A stretch of 64,000 nucleotides of DNA. It comes from Heterohyrax brucei. Its lineage: Eukaryota > Chordata > Mammalia > Hyracoidea > Procaviidae. Below, piece by piece: positions 33,385 through 44,724 of this stretch. The DNA lies in assembly GCA_028571685.1 (NCBI GenBank), contig CM053148.1, forward strand, positions 88,372,001-88,436,000. The letters are read 5' to 3'. Within the stretch, counting starts at the first letter, position 1, and every line of letters begins with the position of its first letter. Position numbers and translations under genes: made by a program. Under the pieces are notes generated by a model. It ran no database searches and was not told where the DNA came from. It saw only the letters and a list, made by a program, of their open reading frames with translations.

Positions 33385-33715
33385 GTTTACTGTCATTATT
33401 GTTAATTTTGCTGTGGAGTAGACTCTGAGTCATAGCGAGCAACTGCATGGATAACAGAATGAAACACTGTCTGGTCCTGCTCCATCTTCATGTTTTGGTA
33501 TGCCTGAATCCATCACTTTGGTTACTGTGTCAACCTATCTCATCAAGGATTTCACTTGTTTGCACGGGACCTTTGCCAACCATGAAGACTTTTTCTAGTG
33601 ACTAGTCTTTTCTGATGAAGTGCACTAAGTCACTGACCCTTCTTTCCAGAAAGCATTCTGGTTGTATTTGTTCATTCTTCGGCAATCCACGATATACCGT
33701 TTAATGTACTTCATT
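33385..33715 (-). mobile_element. RTE-type LINE 3' end, antisense
   Basis: The plus strand carries TGAAACACTGTCTGGTCCTG (33452), CTCATCAAGGATTTCACTTG and GCAATCCACGATATACCGTT (33682), the complement of the RTE ORF end and 3' UTR, in the same order as at 4528. Confidence 0.82.
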
Positions 33716-33841
33716 CTGTTCTTTATGTACTTTAACCCATTCATACACATGGCTAATCACTTGATGATTAATCCTTCCCTCTGACCTTCCTCAAGAACTC
33801 TTGGTGATTCTGAAGGATTATTTTTCCCTCATTACTAATTA

Positions 33842-33974
33842 TTTCCAAGGAGAACCTGGTGGATTTGAACTGCCAACCTTTTGGTTAGCAGAGGAAATTT
33901 TACGGGGCAGTTCTATTCTGACCTACAAGGTCTCCATGAATTGTACCTGACTCAAAGGCAGTGGACTTAGTGAT
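33842..33974. mobile_element. Chimeric AfroSINE: antisense head joined to sense 3' half
   Basis: Bases 33842-33890 are a minus-strand SINE body and part of the head (GGATTTGAACTGCCAACC; TTTTGGTTAGCAG). The next bases to 33974 are a plus-strand SINE 3' half (CGGGGCAGTTCTATTCTGAC; ACCTGACTCAAAGGCAGTGG). The two halves together make one SINE with an inverted 5' part, the shape expected from twin-priming-like inversion. Confidence 0.75.
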
Positions 33975-33980
33975 TACTTG

Positions 33981-34160
33981 GGAAACCCTGGTGGCACAGT
34001 AGTTGAGTGCCACGTCTGCTTAACCTGAAGGTCAGCAGTTCAAATCTGCCAGGTGCTGCTGCAAACTCTATGGAGCAATTCTGCTGTGTCCCGTCAAGTT
34101 GCTATTAGTTGAAATCAACATGGTGGCAGTAGTTTTTGTTTGTTTGTTTTTGTTTTTTGT
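33981..34160 (+). mobile_element. AfroSINE, short subtype with GTTTG-rich tail
   Basis: GGAAACCCTGGTGGCACAG to a TTTTTGTTTGTTTGTTTTTG tail. Second member of a SINE cluster. Confidence 0.88.
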
Positions 34161-34173
34161 AATACTGATTACT

Positions 34174-34387
34174 TTCAGCCCTGGTGGCAGAGTGCTTACA
34201 AAACTCACCAGCTATCCAAAAGACAGCAGCTAGAATCCACTAGCAGCTGTGTAGGATCAAAGAGGAGGAAAAAGCCTCTGGAGACTATTCTTGTAAAGAC
34301 TACAGCCTAGGAGACCCTGGGGGCAGGTCTCTGTCATGTAGGGTCATCATGAATTCAATGACTCTATGGCACACTACAACAGCAACT
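34174..34387 (+). mobile_element. AfroSINE, long subtype
   Basis: CAGCCCTGGTGGCAGAGTG, then the long internal segment with GTAAAGACTACAGCC, ending near ACTCTATGGCACACTACAAC. It shows the longest internal segment of the subtype in this window. Confidence 0.83.
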
Positions 34388-34913
34388 GATTAGTTAGTAA
34401 CATATTACCTAATTTTTCTTTTTCATTTTCCTTACTGCTCATTACTTTTAGTCCCCTACTAAAGGCTTAAACTCCATTAGAACAGAACTATTTTATTTGA
34501 TAGTTTTGTAGGCATAGCATTTAAAAGTTAAAATAAGGTATAGTACCTAGAAAGTGATCAATAAATATGAGTTATTTAATATAAACTTTCATGCTTTTTT
34601 TGAATGCACACATATGTATATATTATTTTTGTCACTTTATTGGGACAGTTTGATTTATGTCCTTTTTATTTGGATGAGTTAAGCCATTTGTGTCTTTTTA
34701 CATTATTCCTTTTTCATTCAATGTGTGTCTTTAAACTATGATATTTTGGACAACGGTTGAAGAACATGGAAAGGTCACAGGAATTTTTCAATTGAGTATA
34801 AATATTCATTATAGCTACTGAATATTTTAATATGAAGAAATTTAAATTGTAATATTTTCTATTTTTCTCCTTGTTATATGCATGTTTTCCTTTAAATTTT
34901 TAAGTATATATGT
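34388..34913. other. Unclassified AT-rich spacer
   Basis: Nothing recognised. Confidence 0.45.
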
Positions 34914-35466
34914 GAAACCTGCCAATTAAATTTGCAAACCCATCCTAGAAAAAATACTACTACCTCATTGTTAAATATCACTATGGTCATCTCTGAAGTA
35001 TTCCCCTTGGAAAGCTGTGTACCAACGTGAGCAACTATTCCACTCTTCAAAGCAATTTTGGAACTCTTTTTCTGGAATGTCCATCAGAGCCATCATTGTA
35101 TTACCCTGGATGTCCTGAACGTCATCAAACTGTCTGTCAAAACTTCTTTTATCTTTGGGTAAAGAAAGAAGTTATTGGGGGCCAGATCAGTTGAACAGGG
35201 AGGGTGTTACAATACAGTTGTTTGTTTACTGACTAAAAACTCCCTCACAGACAACTATGAAATTAAATGTGTAAACTTGCCACTGTGCCACCATGCACAA
35301 TGTTCATTCCAGAAAGATTTCCCAGCGTGCTTTGAAGAGTAAGCTAGGAGCAGGCAACAGTGTATAGTTTCCCAAGAGAACTACCGTGAAGGCGACTGTA
35401 GTGATGTTTAGCAATGAGGTATGTAGCACTTAGAACAATTAAATTTGTCGACTTAATAGCCAGACT
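34914..35466 (-). mobile_element. Mariner-derived foldback element, complete
   Basis: The outer ends ACCTGCCAATTAAATTTGC and, on the reverse of the right end, GTCTGGCTATTAAGTCGAC mark inverted termini. The left arm reaches about 35100 and the right arm spans about 35280-35466. CTCATTGTTAAATATCACTA on the left pairs with TAGTGATGTTTAGCAATGAG on the right. The minus strand of the centre retains transposase remnants. Confidence 0.85.
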
Positions 35467-35472
35467 TCATGC

Positions 35473-35473
35473 T

Positions 35474-35505
<32 letters not shown>

Positions 35506-35506
35506 G
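35473..35506. repeat. (AT)n(AC)n microsatellite
   Basis: About 14 TA units followed by ACACAC, directly adjoining the mariner right end. Confidence 0.9.
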
Positions 35507-35751
35507 TTAAACATATCTTTTAATACAGATTTGAATGCTTTTTACTTATCTCTATCACACTTTAGACTGCTATTATTGACTGGTTTGGGGTCATATTTTT
35601 CTGATTGTTTCCCCTTGTTTAGTATATTTTTTAGTGACTGCCAGGCAAGTCATTTTTAATTGGATTTTGTTATATTCCTTTCAAGAGTATTGAATTATTT
35701 TCTAAGATTTAGTTACGTTTACTGCTGTTTTTTTTTTCTTTTTTTTTTAGT
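35507..35751. other. Spacer ending in a T tract
   Basis: T-rich tract at 35728-35749 next to an antisense SINE. No gene. Confidence 0.45.
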
Positions 35752-35895
35752 TCCTTCTGGTCAATTTTGACTCACAGCAATCCTGTATGTGCCAGAATAG
35801 GGTTTTCCATGATGGATATTTTTGGACATAGATCACCAAGGCTTTCTTCTGAAGAGTCTCTGGGTGGAGTCAAATCTCCAGCTGAGTATTTCAGT
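35752..35895 (-). mobile_element. AfroSINE, long variant, antisense, head missing
   Basis: CTGGTCAATTTTGACTCACA, then CAAGGCTTTCTTCTGAAGAG, which matches the long variant at 15760. The tRNA head is lost. Confidence 0.72.
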
Positions 35896-37365
35896 AGTTC
35901 TTCAATACTTGGTATCACCCAAGGATTTCAGATCTTTAAAGGCTTGGCTTTATACAGTTAAGTTTGTTCTCAAGTTGCTTTCCATGTAATATTCATTTAG
36001 CCCCACTACTAAATATTACTTTTTGTTGTCTCTTCTAAATTTTTGTTCACATTAACATAGTTTCTCCTTTCCAGCTTCAAGGAATTTGCAAAATTCATAC
36101 TCTGTGTAAGCTCCTGCTTAGAGTTCCCTAATTATTATAATTTTTCTCTCAGTGCATTCTTTGTCTGACTTTGTGAAATATCATCCTACATGTAAACATA
36201 ATGATATTTAGCCAAAAAAACTCTAAGAAAATTCATAGAAATATATCTTAATACACAACTACATCTGTAGTAAACATTGGGTTGTCAACCTTGAATTCAA
36301 ACAAAATTTCATCTATATCAACATTACCATACATTTCTCTTCAGAAGCCCCACTGCCCATGGCTGTATCACTCCCTGTAACCTAGGTTACACTATTAAAA
36401 TCAATTAACTTGCAGCAGCAGCAGGAGATTACAGAACCATTTAAAAATCACATCATTTTCTCTGCTTCAGTTGAATGTGACACAGACTGGACTTAATCAC
36501 ATAGTGCTTTTAATAGCAAGAAAAGTTGGAACAAATCTTTCGTATGTGTCCAGCAGTATAAACAGAAGAACTACAGGCTGGTGAGTAACAGTGACTGCTG
36601 CTGTACAGGCATTCTCGGATGTCTAGTCAGTCTGTTGCTATCATCCTAGTCTAGACTCCTGATTAGTTTCTAGTGAAAGACACTTCTTGTGAAACACTTC
36701 TTTCTCCAAAAGCTTCTCACTTAGAGCACTTTACTTACTTATTCTGCTAGGTTTCTCCATGTGCAAGCTTCAGTAGTCTATTTTTTCTCAGTAAAGTTAG
36801 TTGAATTCCTTGCAGTGCTTCCACCTGAATAAATTTAGCACAAATATCCAAAGTTTTAAAAATAATATTATCTGTGCTTGAGGTTTTATTTACTTTTTTT
36901 TATTTTGAGTTTTATTTTTTATTATTTTCAATGATTTCTTTAGCTTCTTTCATGAGAATTTGAAAGGAAGCTTTTAATGTGCCATTTTTTCCCCCAGATA
37001 TTACAAAGAAAGTTTTTGAATTTTCTGAAACACTATTGAAATGTGTACCACTACTGGCTGCTTTTGAATACTTTAACCACTTCATACAACGTTATTTTGA
37101 ATAGTTAAACAGACATGATGTCACTTAACATTTTTTGAACTGACAGCAAACCCAGAGTACTATAGAGATAAAATGGTCACATAAAGCTTTCCAGTAAAGG
37201 GCTGGGATTCCTTTGGAGGGCACTCAGGAAGATACAGTGACATTCAGGTTGTACATGTCACATAGAGTTAAAAATGCCCTTAAGGTCTTTAAATACATAA
37301 AGAATAATACAAATTTAAAAAACATTCACTCAGTAATGATAATCAACATAATATCAGTATTATGG
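35896..37365. other. Unclassified DNA
   Basis: About 1.5 kb without a recognised repeat or gene; a short GCAGCAGCAGCAGG run at 36411. Confidence 0.5.
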
Positions 37366-37570
37366 AAATGTGCATTATGTACATTTCAGTATTACTGACA
37401 TATCAATATCATTTATATATTATAGATATATCAATATTATGTACATATTATGGACACATGAATATTATAGACATATCAACCTTATGGACACATTAACATT
37501 ATGGAAATGTACATTATGTCCATTAATGTATATACTATCAATATTATGGAAATGTGTGTTGGCTTGGCAA
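37366..37570. repeat. Degenerate short tandem repeat, unit near 18 bp
   Basis: Variants of AATATTATGGACACAT and GACATATCAATATTAT recur at least eight times, with ATTATGGAAATGTGCATTAT near both ends (37360, 37500, 37545). Units differ in length and sequence, so the array is old. Confidence 0.65.
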
Positions 37571-37591
37571 TCTTAAGTCATTATCTTCTTT

Positions 37592-37742
37592 TAAAAAAAA
37601 AAAGTCCCACTGCCACTGAGTCAAGTCTGACTTGTAGTGACCCTATAGGACAGAGTAGAACAGCCCTGTAAGGATTTTCAAGAAGCAGACTGTGGGTTCC
37701 CACTTCCAACCTCTAGGTTAACAGTTGAGCTCTTAAACATTG
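37592..37742 (-). mobile_element. AfroSINE, antisense, tail complement present
   Basis: An 11-base A run then CCCACTGCCACTGAGTCAAG, ending near AGTTGAGCTCTTAAAC. The head is incomplete. Confidence 0.83.
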
Positions 37743-39130
37743 CATAAATTAAGGTGGTGAAATTTTTCTTTTAAATCCTATTCTTTCACTGATGTTAGAT
37801 TTTAATCTACAATTTTGATTTCTAAACAATTATATTCTGTTTATGTATCGACCAAGTCACATTACAAAATAAATCCAAATAGTTGTGATGGAAATATTTT
37901 TGTAGATATGATCCAGGTGAGTTCATAATCTAAAGTATGTAGGTATTAGTTCTGAACTATAAAGGCTAGACAAAACTTTTTTAAATTAATGTACTTCGTC
38001 ATGTATTTGCATATGTTGTACTTCTCTGAATTCAATTACCAGAAACATTATGTAGTTAAAATATCACACAGTGATTGTAATTGAGAACCACATAATACAT
38101 TTTAGAATGTCATTTTATATAAATTTTTGCTGGCTTTATCATTCAATATCATGATGACTTACATTAAGCAAAAATTAACCAATGATTTTTAAAAAAAAAG
38201 AACAAGAAGAAGAAGACAAAGACGAAATGCAAGTGACTGGAGAAAGAGTAACATTAAATCTACAAAAAGCAGAAAATTATTTTACTTGTAAAACTATTGA
38301 GTAAGCATCTTCATTGACATTGAGCAGTTATCATAGGTTTGCTTGTATGCATTACTGAAATAATCTTTCACCTTCATTTAATGTACAACTATTTTAATAT
38401 GTTTTGACTAGGCAAGCATCAAGGATTTCATATATGAGATTTTTCTTTATCTTTTCATGTACAAGGTAGATATTTGATTCTATTTAAGCATTAAAGTTGG
38501 TAATTAATAACAATTTATTTCTTCTTCCTGATTTGCACAGAGGTGGAACTTTTGCTTGTACGGTAAACAGTCTGTTTCATCTTAGAATTTTAAGAGACTA
38601 AGTCTCTTAATGAGTCTCTGTGCACTTATGTGAAATGAAGAGTTATGCCTTTTGTAGTTACAGCTTGAGAGGAGTATGCAACACCTAACTGGATACTAAT
38701 CAGCACCAAATTAAAGTGGTCTGATTCAAATGCTTTCTTCTATTATTTACATTTTCGTTAGATTAAAAATAGAGGATACACTTCAGACATTATATAGTTT
38801 AGCTTTTACTCTTATATTTTTGTGTACTATATCAGCCATTAACACATTCACATCAGTTTACTTGTACAGTCTTAAAAATGTACACACACAAACCAGAAAT
38901 TTATTTGCAAAATAGGTACAGATAAAAATTAAGAATTCTAGGATCAGCCTTCCATCGTTTACCAGGCGAGTCTACAACTTATTAGCTGAGTGCATGGAGC
39001 TAATGATCTTGTAATTCTGTTTTCCTATTTGTGAAATAAAAAAAAAAATTATAATAACAACTGATCTGTCTGTTATTGTGAGAATAGGTTATCATGTGCA
39101 AAACTTTAAGAAAACTCCCCTGGAATTTGT
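37743..39130. other. Unclassified DNA
   Basis: About 1.4 kb, AT-rich, with an A/AAG-rich patch near 38190-38225. No gene recognised. Confidence 0.5.
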
Positions 39131-39409
39131 ATAAACTTAACCCATTGCTATTATTGAATTATTATTTTCAGTAATGATAATAATGTCTAAATGATGTACC
39201 CAGGTATAATCAACTAATAATTACATACCTTGAACATGTTATCAGGAGGGATCACTTCCAGAAGAACATGTGAATAAACTTAATCCATTGCTATTATTAT
39301 TATTTTTCAGTGATGATAATAATGTCTAAATGATGTGCCCAAGTTTAATCATCTAATAATCACATACCTTGGACATGTTATCAGGAGGGATTAGTCCCTG
39401 GAGAACACC
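39131..39409. repeat. 143-bp tandem duplication containing RTE sequence
   Basis: ATAAACTTAA recurs at 39131 and as ATAAACTTAA at 39274. Both copies continue through CCATTGCTATTATT, ATGATAATAATGTCTAAATG and CATGTTATCAGGAGGGAT. The last motif is RTE 3'-region sequence in plus sense, so the RTE piece was duplicated with its neighbour. Confidence 0.85.
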
Positions 39410-39470
39410 ATGTTTGTAAAGTAGAGGGTGAGCTAAAAAGAAGAAGACCTCAAATGAATGGCAACAATAA
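39362..39470 (+). mobile_element. RTE-type LINE 3' fragment, sense
   Basis: ACATGTTATCAGGAGGGATT is followed by CCCTGGAGAACACCATG and AAAGTAGAGGGTGAGC, in the order seen in the RTE copy at 29168-29220. It lacks the final tail. Confidence 0.72.
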
Positions 39471-40201
39471 CAGTAAATACTAGAACTCAGACACAGCTCC
39501 TTCCCGTGTTAGGCAGCCCATAAGAGCATTGACTGGATTTATACTTAGTATTAAAAAATTTTCCCAATAATTATGCACATTTTTGATGTTTTATATCTTT
39601 AAAATTCTTATTGTAGCCCTTAAATTGAATATTTCGTATATTTGAAGTTACAAATATTTCATGATGGTGAAATTTCAGATGAATTTTTCATGCCACTTTT
39701 ATGACAAATTTCCAAGTTTTCTTAACAAAACAAATTTGGTACAGTTTATCTCCAGAAGTCAGGTGAAACGAGAGGGAGAATTGCTAATGCAGTTATTAGC
39801 ACATGTTAATTTTTATTTTGACTCTACAAAAATTATGTCCAAATAAATTTTACTATACTCTGAGCTAATTTCTGAGTTGGATCTTGAACAACTAGCAACA
39901 CAGAGAACGCTATGTACTAAGGCCCTGTGGTGGAATTGTGTGTCACAGGTGTGTGTAGTTCAATGAAAGGCAAATAGAATAGGTAGTTGGAATGTGTTGG
40001 TAAGCAATATGACATGAATATGGAGAATTTTGCAGTGACCGAGCCAAGTGTGATCTCATGAACCCTGTGAAAAGTTTTGATATTTATCCCAAAAGAACAG
40101 AAAAGCACCCAAGTGTATGAACAGGAGAGTGATATGAAGACCTCATCAGTTCCAGATGGGGGAACTGACTCAACTAGTGTATTGGCAAATATGGTTTTTG
40201 T
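39471..40201. other. Unclassified spacer
   Basis: Nothing recognised. The frames at 39661-39846 (plus) and 39917-40276 (minus) have no familiar domain. Confidence 0.45.
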
Positions 40202-40408
40202 GGGAAAGTTTTCTGGTGGGCATTCTGTTGGTGAAGTGGTCAAGCACCTGTCTGTCAACTGACAGACTGTACACACAGCTGCCCTTCAGGCTTCAGACAT
40301 GGCAGCCTGCCTCTACAAAGAGTCACAGTCCTTAGAATCCCACAGTGTAGCTTCACTATTCCCTGTCGGGTCGGTATGAGTAAGAATTCATCAAGTAGCA
40401 ACGAACCT
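40202..40408 (+). mobile_element. AfroSINE, long subtype, highly diverged
   Basis: A head-like AAGTGGTCAAGCACCTG and a tail GGTCGGTATGAGTAAGAATT mark the ends. The middle is only weakly similar. Confidence 0.6.
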
Positions 40409-41140
40409 TGTGTCTTCTCCTGAGAACTGTTAAAGGGGACTCACATTTAGGTTTTTTGTTTGTTTCACTTTTAACTCAGGGATTCTGCATGATTGATCTC
40501 TAGAATTCAATATACATGTGTGTGGGGACGGCATGAAATTGGTCACAGATGCTGAGGCAATTGCTGAGCCTTGACTTTCCAGTGGTGACAGTGAGATCTC
40601 TCTCTTCCCCTCTTGTGTGCCCTATACAAGTTCTCACATGGTGTCCACTGCGGGCAAGAAGCTGGCCATTTCCCTCCGTGTGACCTGTTAGCCCAACTTA
40701 TCCCCTCACTGCCCTTGCAGCTCCTCCAGTTCCTATCCCCCGTCCGTCTGAAGCCTCAGTAAGATTTCCTACCACTCTCTCACAACCTCCTGATTTTCCT
40801 TCACCTCCTCCCAGTTTCCTGGCTTGTGAATTCCTACAGCCAATCTGCCTCACCTTAAGAACCCTTGTGCATTACCTGTTTGGAGTGTTGCCTAGTCCTG
40901 TGCCAAACTGACTGCGATGAGTCAGTGCTTCAGATGTTAGCAGGTTGCTTCTCCCAGCTTTTGTGTGTGTGTCCCCCATTCCCTTCTGCTTCTGGATTCA
41001 TCTCCGCTCTCCATTTCAGCAGCCATCTGGAATTCTGAGAGCTTGGTCTCTGCTTGTTTTTCTTTGTGATTTAGTGTGTTAGTAGTTGGAGGAGTCAATG
41101 GGAGAATCCGCTGAATTCACGATCTCGCTCCACCCTATTT
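40409..41140. other. Unclassified, relatively GC-rich block
   Basis: Pyrimidine-rich and richer in G+C than its flanks, beginning in an area such as CTTCTCCTGAGAACTG and ending near ACGATCTCGCTCCACC. It may be an unrecognised LTR or L1 5' region. No frame of note was found. Confidence 0.35.
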
Positions 41141-41475
41141 CCATATAATTCTGATGAAAGCATAAGCCAATATTTTTTCTAAACAAATGTATGTGACAAA
41201 ATATATAACAATTCTCTCTTTAAAAATACATGATTAAGAAACTAGTAATTGCTTAAATGCACATGCCAGAGTGTTCCTGCTATCAAAAAGATCTTGATCT
41301 GCTATCAAAAAGATCTTATACTCTACCCATGGAGACTAGGAATTACATTAATGAAGGATTTAGAATATTATTTTTGGTGAAACAGTCACTGTTTTAACTC
41401 CCAACAAAGTAAATCAGATTGTAAAAAAAATATCTTTTTAATTACTGAAAATTAGAAATTTACAATGACCCACTG
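41141..41475. other. Spacer with a small local duplication
   Basis: CTATCAAAAAGATCTT occurs twice in tandem near 41279-41317; otherwise nothing recognised. Confidence 0.55.
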
Positions 41476-41662
41476 TAAGTCCCTGGATGACACAAACAGT
41501 TAAGCACTTTGCCACTCTCTAGAAGACGGGTGGTTTGAATCCATTCAGGTGAGTCTTGAAAGAAAGCCCTGGTGATAGACTGCTAAACATGGCTGTAACT
41601 GAAAATCCAGTGGAGGGCAGTTCTACCCTGAAGCACATGGGATCACCATGAGTTGGTAAGTT
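41476..41662 (+). mobile_element. AfroSINE, long variant with ACAAACAGTTAAG head
   Basis: GTCCCTGGATGACACAAACA opens the same head type as the antisense copy at 15760. It ends near CACCATGAGTTGGTA. Confidence 0.78.
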
Positions 41663-42477
41663 GGTATCCACCTTTAAAAATAATTTTTTTAAACCACAAA
41701 TCAGCTTTAATTGAGTAAATCTGATCTGTCCTTTTTACCTACTTGATCTTCCCTTTTTATTTAATGAAAAGTTGTTTTCTCTCGTAGCGCTAAGTCCTGT
41801 GCCTTCTTCATGTGCGTCTACCTGATGACCCTTGCAGTCCTCTGGAATTCATATCAAATGGCTTTCCACACCACTCCTCGACTTGCATCCTCTCCTTCTT
41901 TAGATTTTTCTTAAATTCCAATCTCATTCTAAACTCTGGAACAGTATAATCTTCTCTTGTCTAGGAAAATTCAATTTCTATTTCTTCTGGCCAATTCTTG
42001 ATTATCTAGATATATTTGAAAGAGAGATAACAATGAATCATTCTAATGACTATCTCTAATGGGGAGATGTTTGGTTACTAAAATATGTGAAACTTGAAAC
42101 ACTAGTTATGCATTCAAATGTAATTGGATAATGAAAGGCTTTTGTTTTATGTTGCATATTTATAACAGCATTCAACTGCTAATGTCAAGGACCATAGAAA
42201 CTGCATATGCATGACTGGGAACATAATTCAGTGCAGAATAAATTTGATAATATGATGCTTATAATATAGTATGGTCAGCCTGACTTTCTTGAAAACTAAA
42301 AACAGACATTGTAACATCAGTTTTTCTTATGCACCAAACTTGAAAATACTGAGTAATACGGAATCTGCCAACAGCACATTTAAATCTGAAACTTGCCACA
42401 GTGTCTACACAAATGTATGTTTATTGTCTGTCGCAATTTTTATTTTTCCTCACTGTGTTATTATTATAATGTGTCCT
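41663..42477. other. Unclassified spacer
   Basis: Nothing recognised. Confidence 0.45.
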
Positions 42478-42664
42478 CCAGTTGATTGGTCTTGTACTGC
42501 CTCTAAGGGACAGTGTAGAACTGTCATATAGTGTTTTTTTAAGCTGCCATCTTAACAGGATCAGATTATCAGATCTTTTCTCTGGTAGACTAGCTGGTAT
42601 GCTCAAACTACCAGCCTTTGGTTTACCAGTTGAACACTTTCACAATTTCACCATTAGAGTTCCT
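42478..42664 (-). mobile_element. AfroSINE, long subtype, antisense, diverged
   Basis: CCAGTTGATTGGTCTTGTAC at the 3' side; CCAGCCTTTGGTTTACCAGT and ACCATTAGAGTTCC at the head side. Confidence 0.72.
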
Positions 42665-42767
42665 TTCCAGACCTGTAATAGGAGAAAGCTGGCCACCTAA
42701 ATTAAGACACATCTAACTAATACTGTGTTGGATGAAGGGTAATCCATCAATCTTACTCTTAGCTATA

Positions 42768-42976
42768 AGTACGCAATGCCTTCAACTTGATTCTGACTCA
42801 CAGAACACCCTGTAGGACAGTGTAGAATTGCCCCACACAGATTCTAATGATGTAGACTTTACAGAAGCAGATTGGCACATCTTTCTCCCACGGAGTGGCT
42901 AGTGTAGTGACCGGCAGATTCAAATGACTAACCTTTGGGTTAATAGCTGAGCACATAGCCACTCCATCACCCCAAC
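42768..42976 (-). mobile_element. AfroSINE, long subtype, antisense, near full length
   Basis: CTTGATTCTGACTCACAGAA, then CTTTACAGAAGCAGATTGGC and CTCCCACGGAGTGGCTAG, the diagnostic internal segment, then the head at 42935-42976. Confidence 0.83.
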
Positions 42977-43608
42977 TTCTCTAGCTGTTGATACAGATGA
43001 CAAGTACTTATTCTGATATATGCTATTTTTGCACGTTGCTTCAATTCCCTGAACGTCTAATATTGTTAGTCAAGTGCCGTCGAGTCAGTTAATGATACTT
43101 TATTAATTCAACCAGTGCTTACATTTTCTATAGTAAGTATATTTGAAACTTCAGGGTTTTTTTGAAGCCCAATCTATACAAAATTCTTCTTCAAAGTTAA
43201 TGAAAAGTCCAGTTAATGTCTATTTTCCTATTATTTTTGAACTGAAAGGATTCAGAAAGATTTCTGGGGAGTTTATATACTGTGTGGATTCTGGGCTTGC
43301 AGATTTCAGCTCTCTGGTGGTGAGCTCTCTGTTATAAAAAGTTTACTTTGTGATTAATTTCTTGTTCCGAATCAAAATTAATTTCACGATTGGAGCAACT
43401 TGGGGTTTTCTTTTTAAAGGAAATCTCCAATTGCTTAGTTATACATGTTAAAGTAATTTGCAATGCTGAAATGATGATTAAAGAAATGAATTCTAATTCC
43501 AATGGGTTAGTATGTGAGCAGGATACAGGATTTCAATCTGAGAAAACCAGCTTTCAGTAATTGTAAAATACAATCTTTCTTCAAGTATGTATTTACTTCC
43601 ACAACTAA
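42977..43608. other. Unclassified spacer with a SINE-tail scrap
   Basis: AGTGCCGTCGAGTCAGTTAA near 43073 is a short antisense SINE/RTE tail scrap. The rest is not recognised. Confidence 0.45.
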
Positions 43609-43765
43609 AGGAGCCCTGGTGGCATAGTGGTTAAGAACTACAGTTGCTAACCAAAAGTTCAGCAGTCTAAATCTATCAGCTGCTCTGTGAAATCCTATGG
43701 TGACAGTTCTATGCTCTCCTATAGAGTCACGTGAGTTGGAATTGGCTTCACAGCACTGCAAAAAC
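43609..43765 (+). mobile_element. AfroSINE, short subtype
   Basis: GGAGCCCTGGTGGCATAGTG to GAGTTGGAATTGGCTTCACA. The start GGAGCCC differs from the more common GGAAACC opening. Confidence 0.87.
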
Positions 43766-44227
43766 AAAACAAAATGCTATTCTGACCCTTTAAGAAGAAT
43801 CTCAAAGCTTTAAACACGGAAAACATGAAATTGTGTTTACTACAATTCTTCTACTGGTTACTACTGATAACATAAAAGTACCCTCATAAAACTGAAGTCA
43901 TACACAACCTACCCTATTTGTACTCAGTATCAGCACAAGTAAGTAAACTTGAGGCAGCAGGGTGGCAGAAAGAAAATAAATTGCAACGGAGGCAGAATTA
44001 CACTGCTTTCATTTCTTTCCCTTAATTTTTTTTCAAATCTCAGTTTAAGGCACTGAGTTTGAAACAATATTGTGGGAAAGACAAAAATTTGTGTCTGAGA
44101 CTACCATGGTATCTAGCACCTGAGGGACAGAAATCCTAGAAAAAATATTGCTCAGAGAAGTGATTCCAGAATTTTGAATGTTTTTATACACTCTAGATAA
44201 CTGAGAATGCTAAAATGCCTAAGTAAA
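43766..44227. other. Unclassified spacer
   Basis: Nothing recognised. Confidence 0.45.
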
Positions 44228-44382
44228 ACAAAACAAACTATTGCTGTCAAGTCTATTTTGATTCAGTGAACCTGTAGGACAAAATAGAACTGCCCTATAG
44301 AATTTCTAAGGAGTATCTGGTAGCTTAGAACTGCTGACCTTTTGGTTAGAATACATAACACTTAACTATTATAGCACCAGGT
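44228..44382 (-). mobile_element. AfroSINE, short subtype, antisense
   Basis: AACAAACTATTGCTGTCAAG to TTAACTATTATAGCACCAGG. Confidence 0.87.
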
Positions 44383-44724
44383 ACGTGTTTAAAAAAAAAA
44401 AAATCACAAAACAATTCCTAACTGCCTAAAAAGGGAAGAGCTTTCAGCCATCTTAGGGGAGGTAAAATTGACCTACAGGATGGGTGAGGAGAAAGAAAAA
44501 AGAGTAAAACCCCAGTGCACCTGAGACCCCAAAGGACTGTCCCACTGCAGACTTGGCTTTGTTCTGGTTGATGAGACTGAACTTTTCCATTGTCTCTTTC
44601 CACAGATGTGGTCAACTTGATTCCTGTAGATTACATCTGTTGAGGTCCACATAAATAGTCATCATTAACGTTATAGAAAAAAAGTATTTGCAATAAGAAG
44701 TCCTTGGTCTTACAAAATTCTATC
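44383..44724. other. Unclassified spacer
   Basis: Nothing recognised; an A run follows the SINE at 44391. Confidence 0.45.

Noticed and set aside
39917-40276. 119-codon minus-strand frame with serine/threonine-rich sequence
   Set aside because: It runs into a diverged AfroSINE at its 5' side and shows no family signature.
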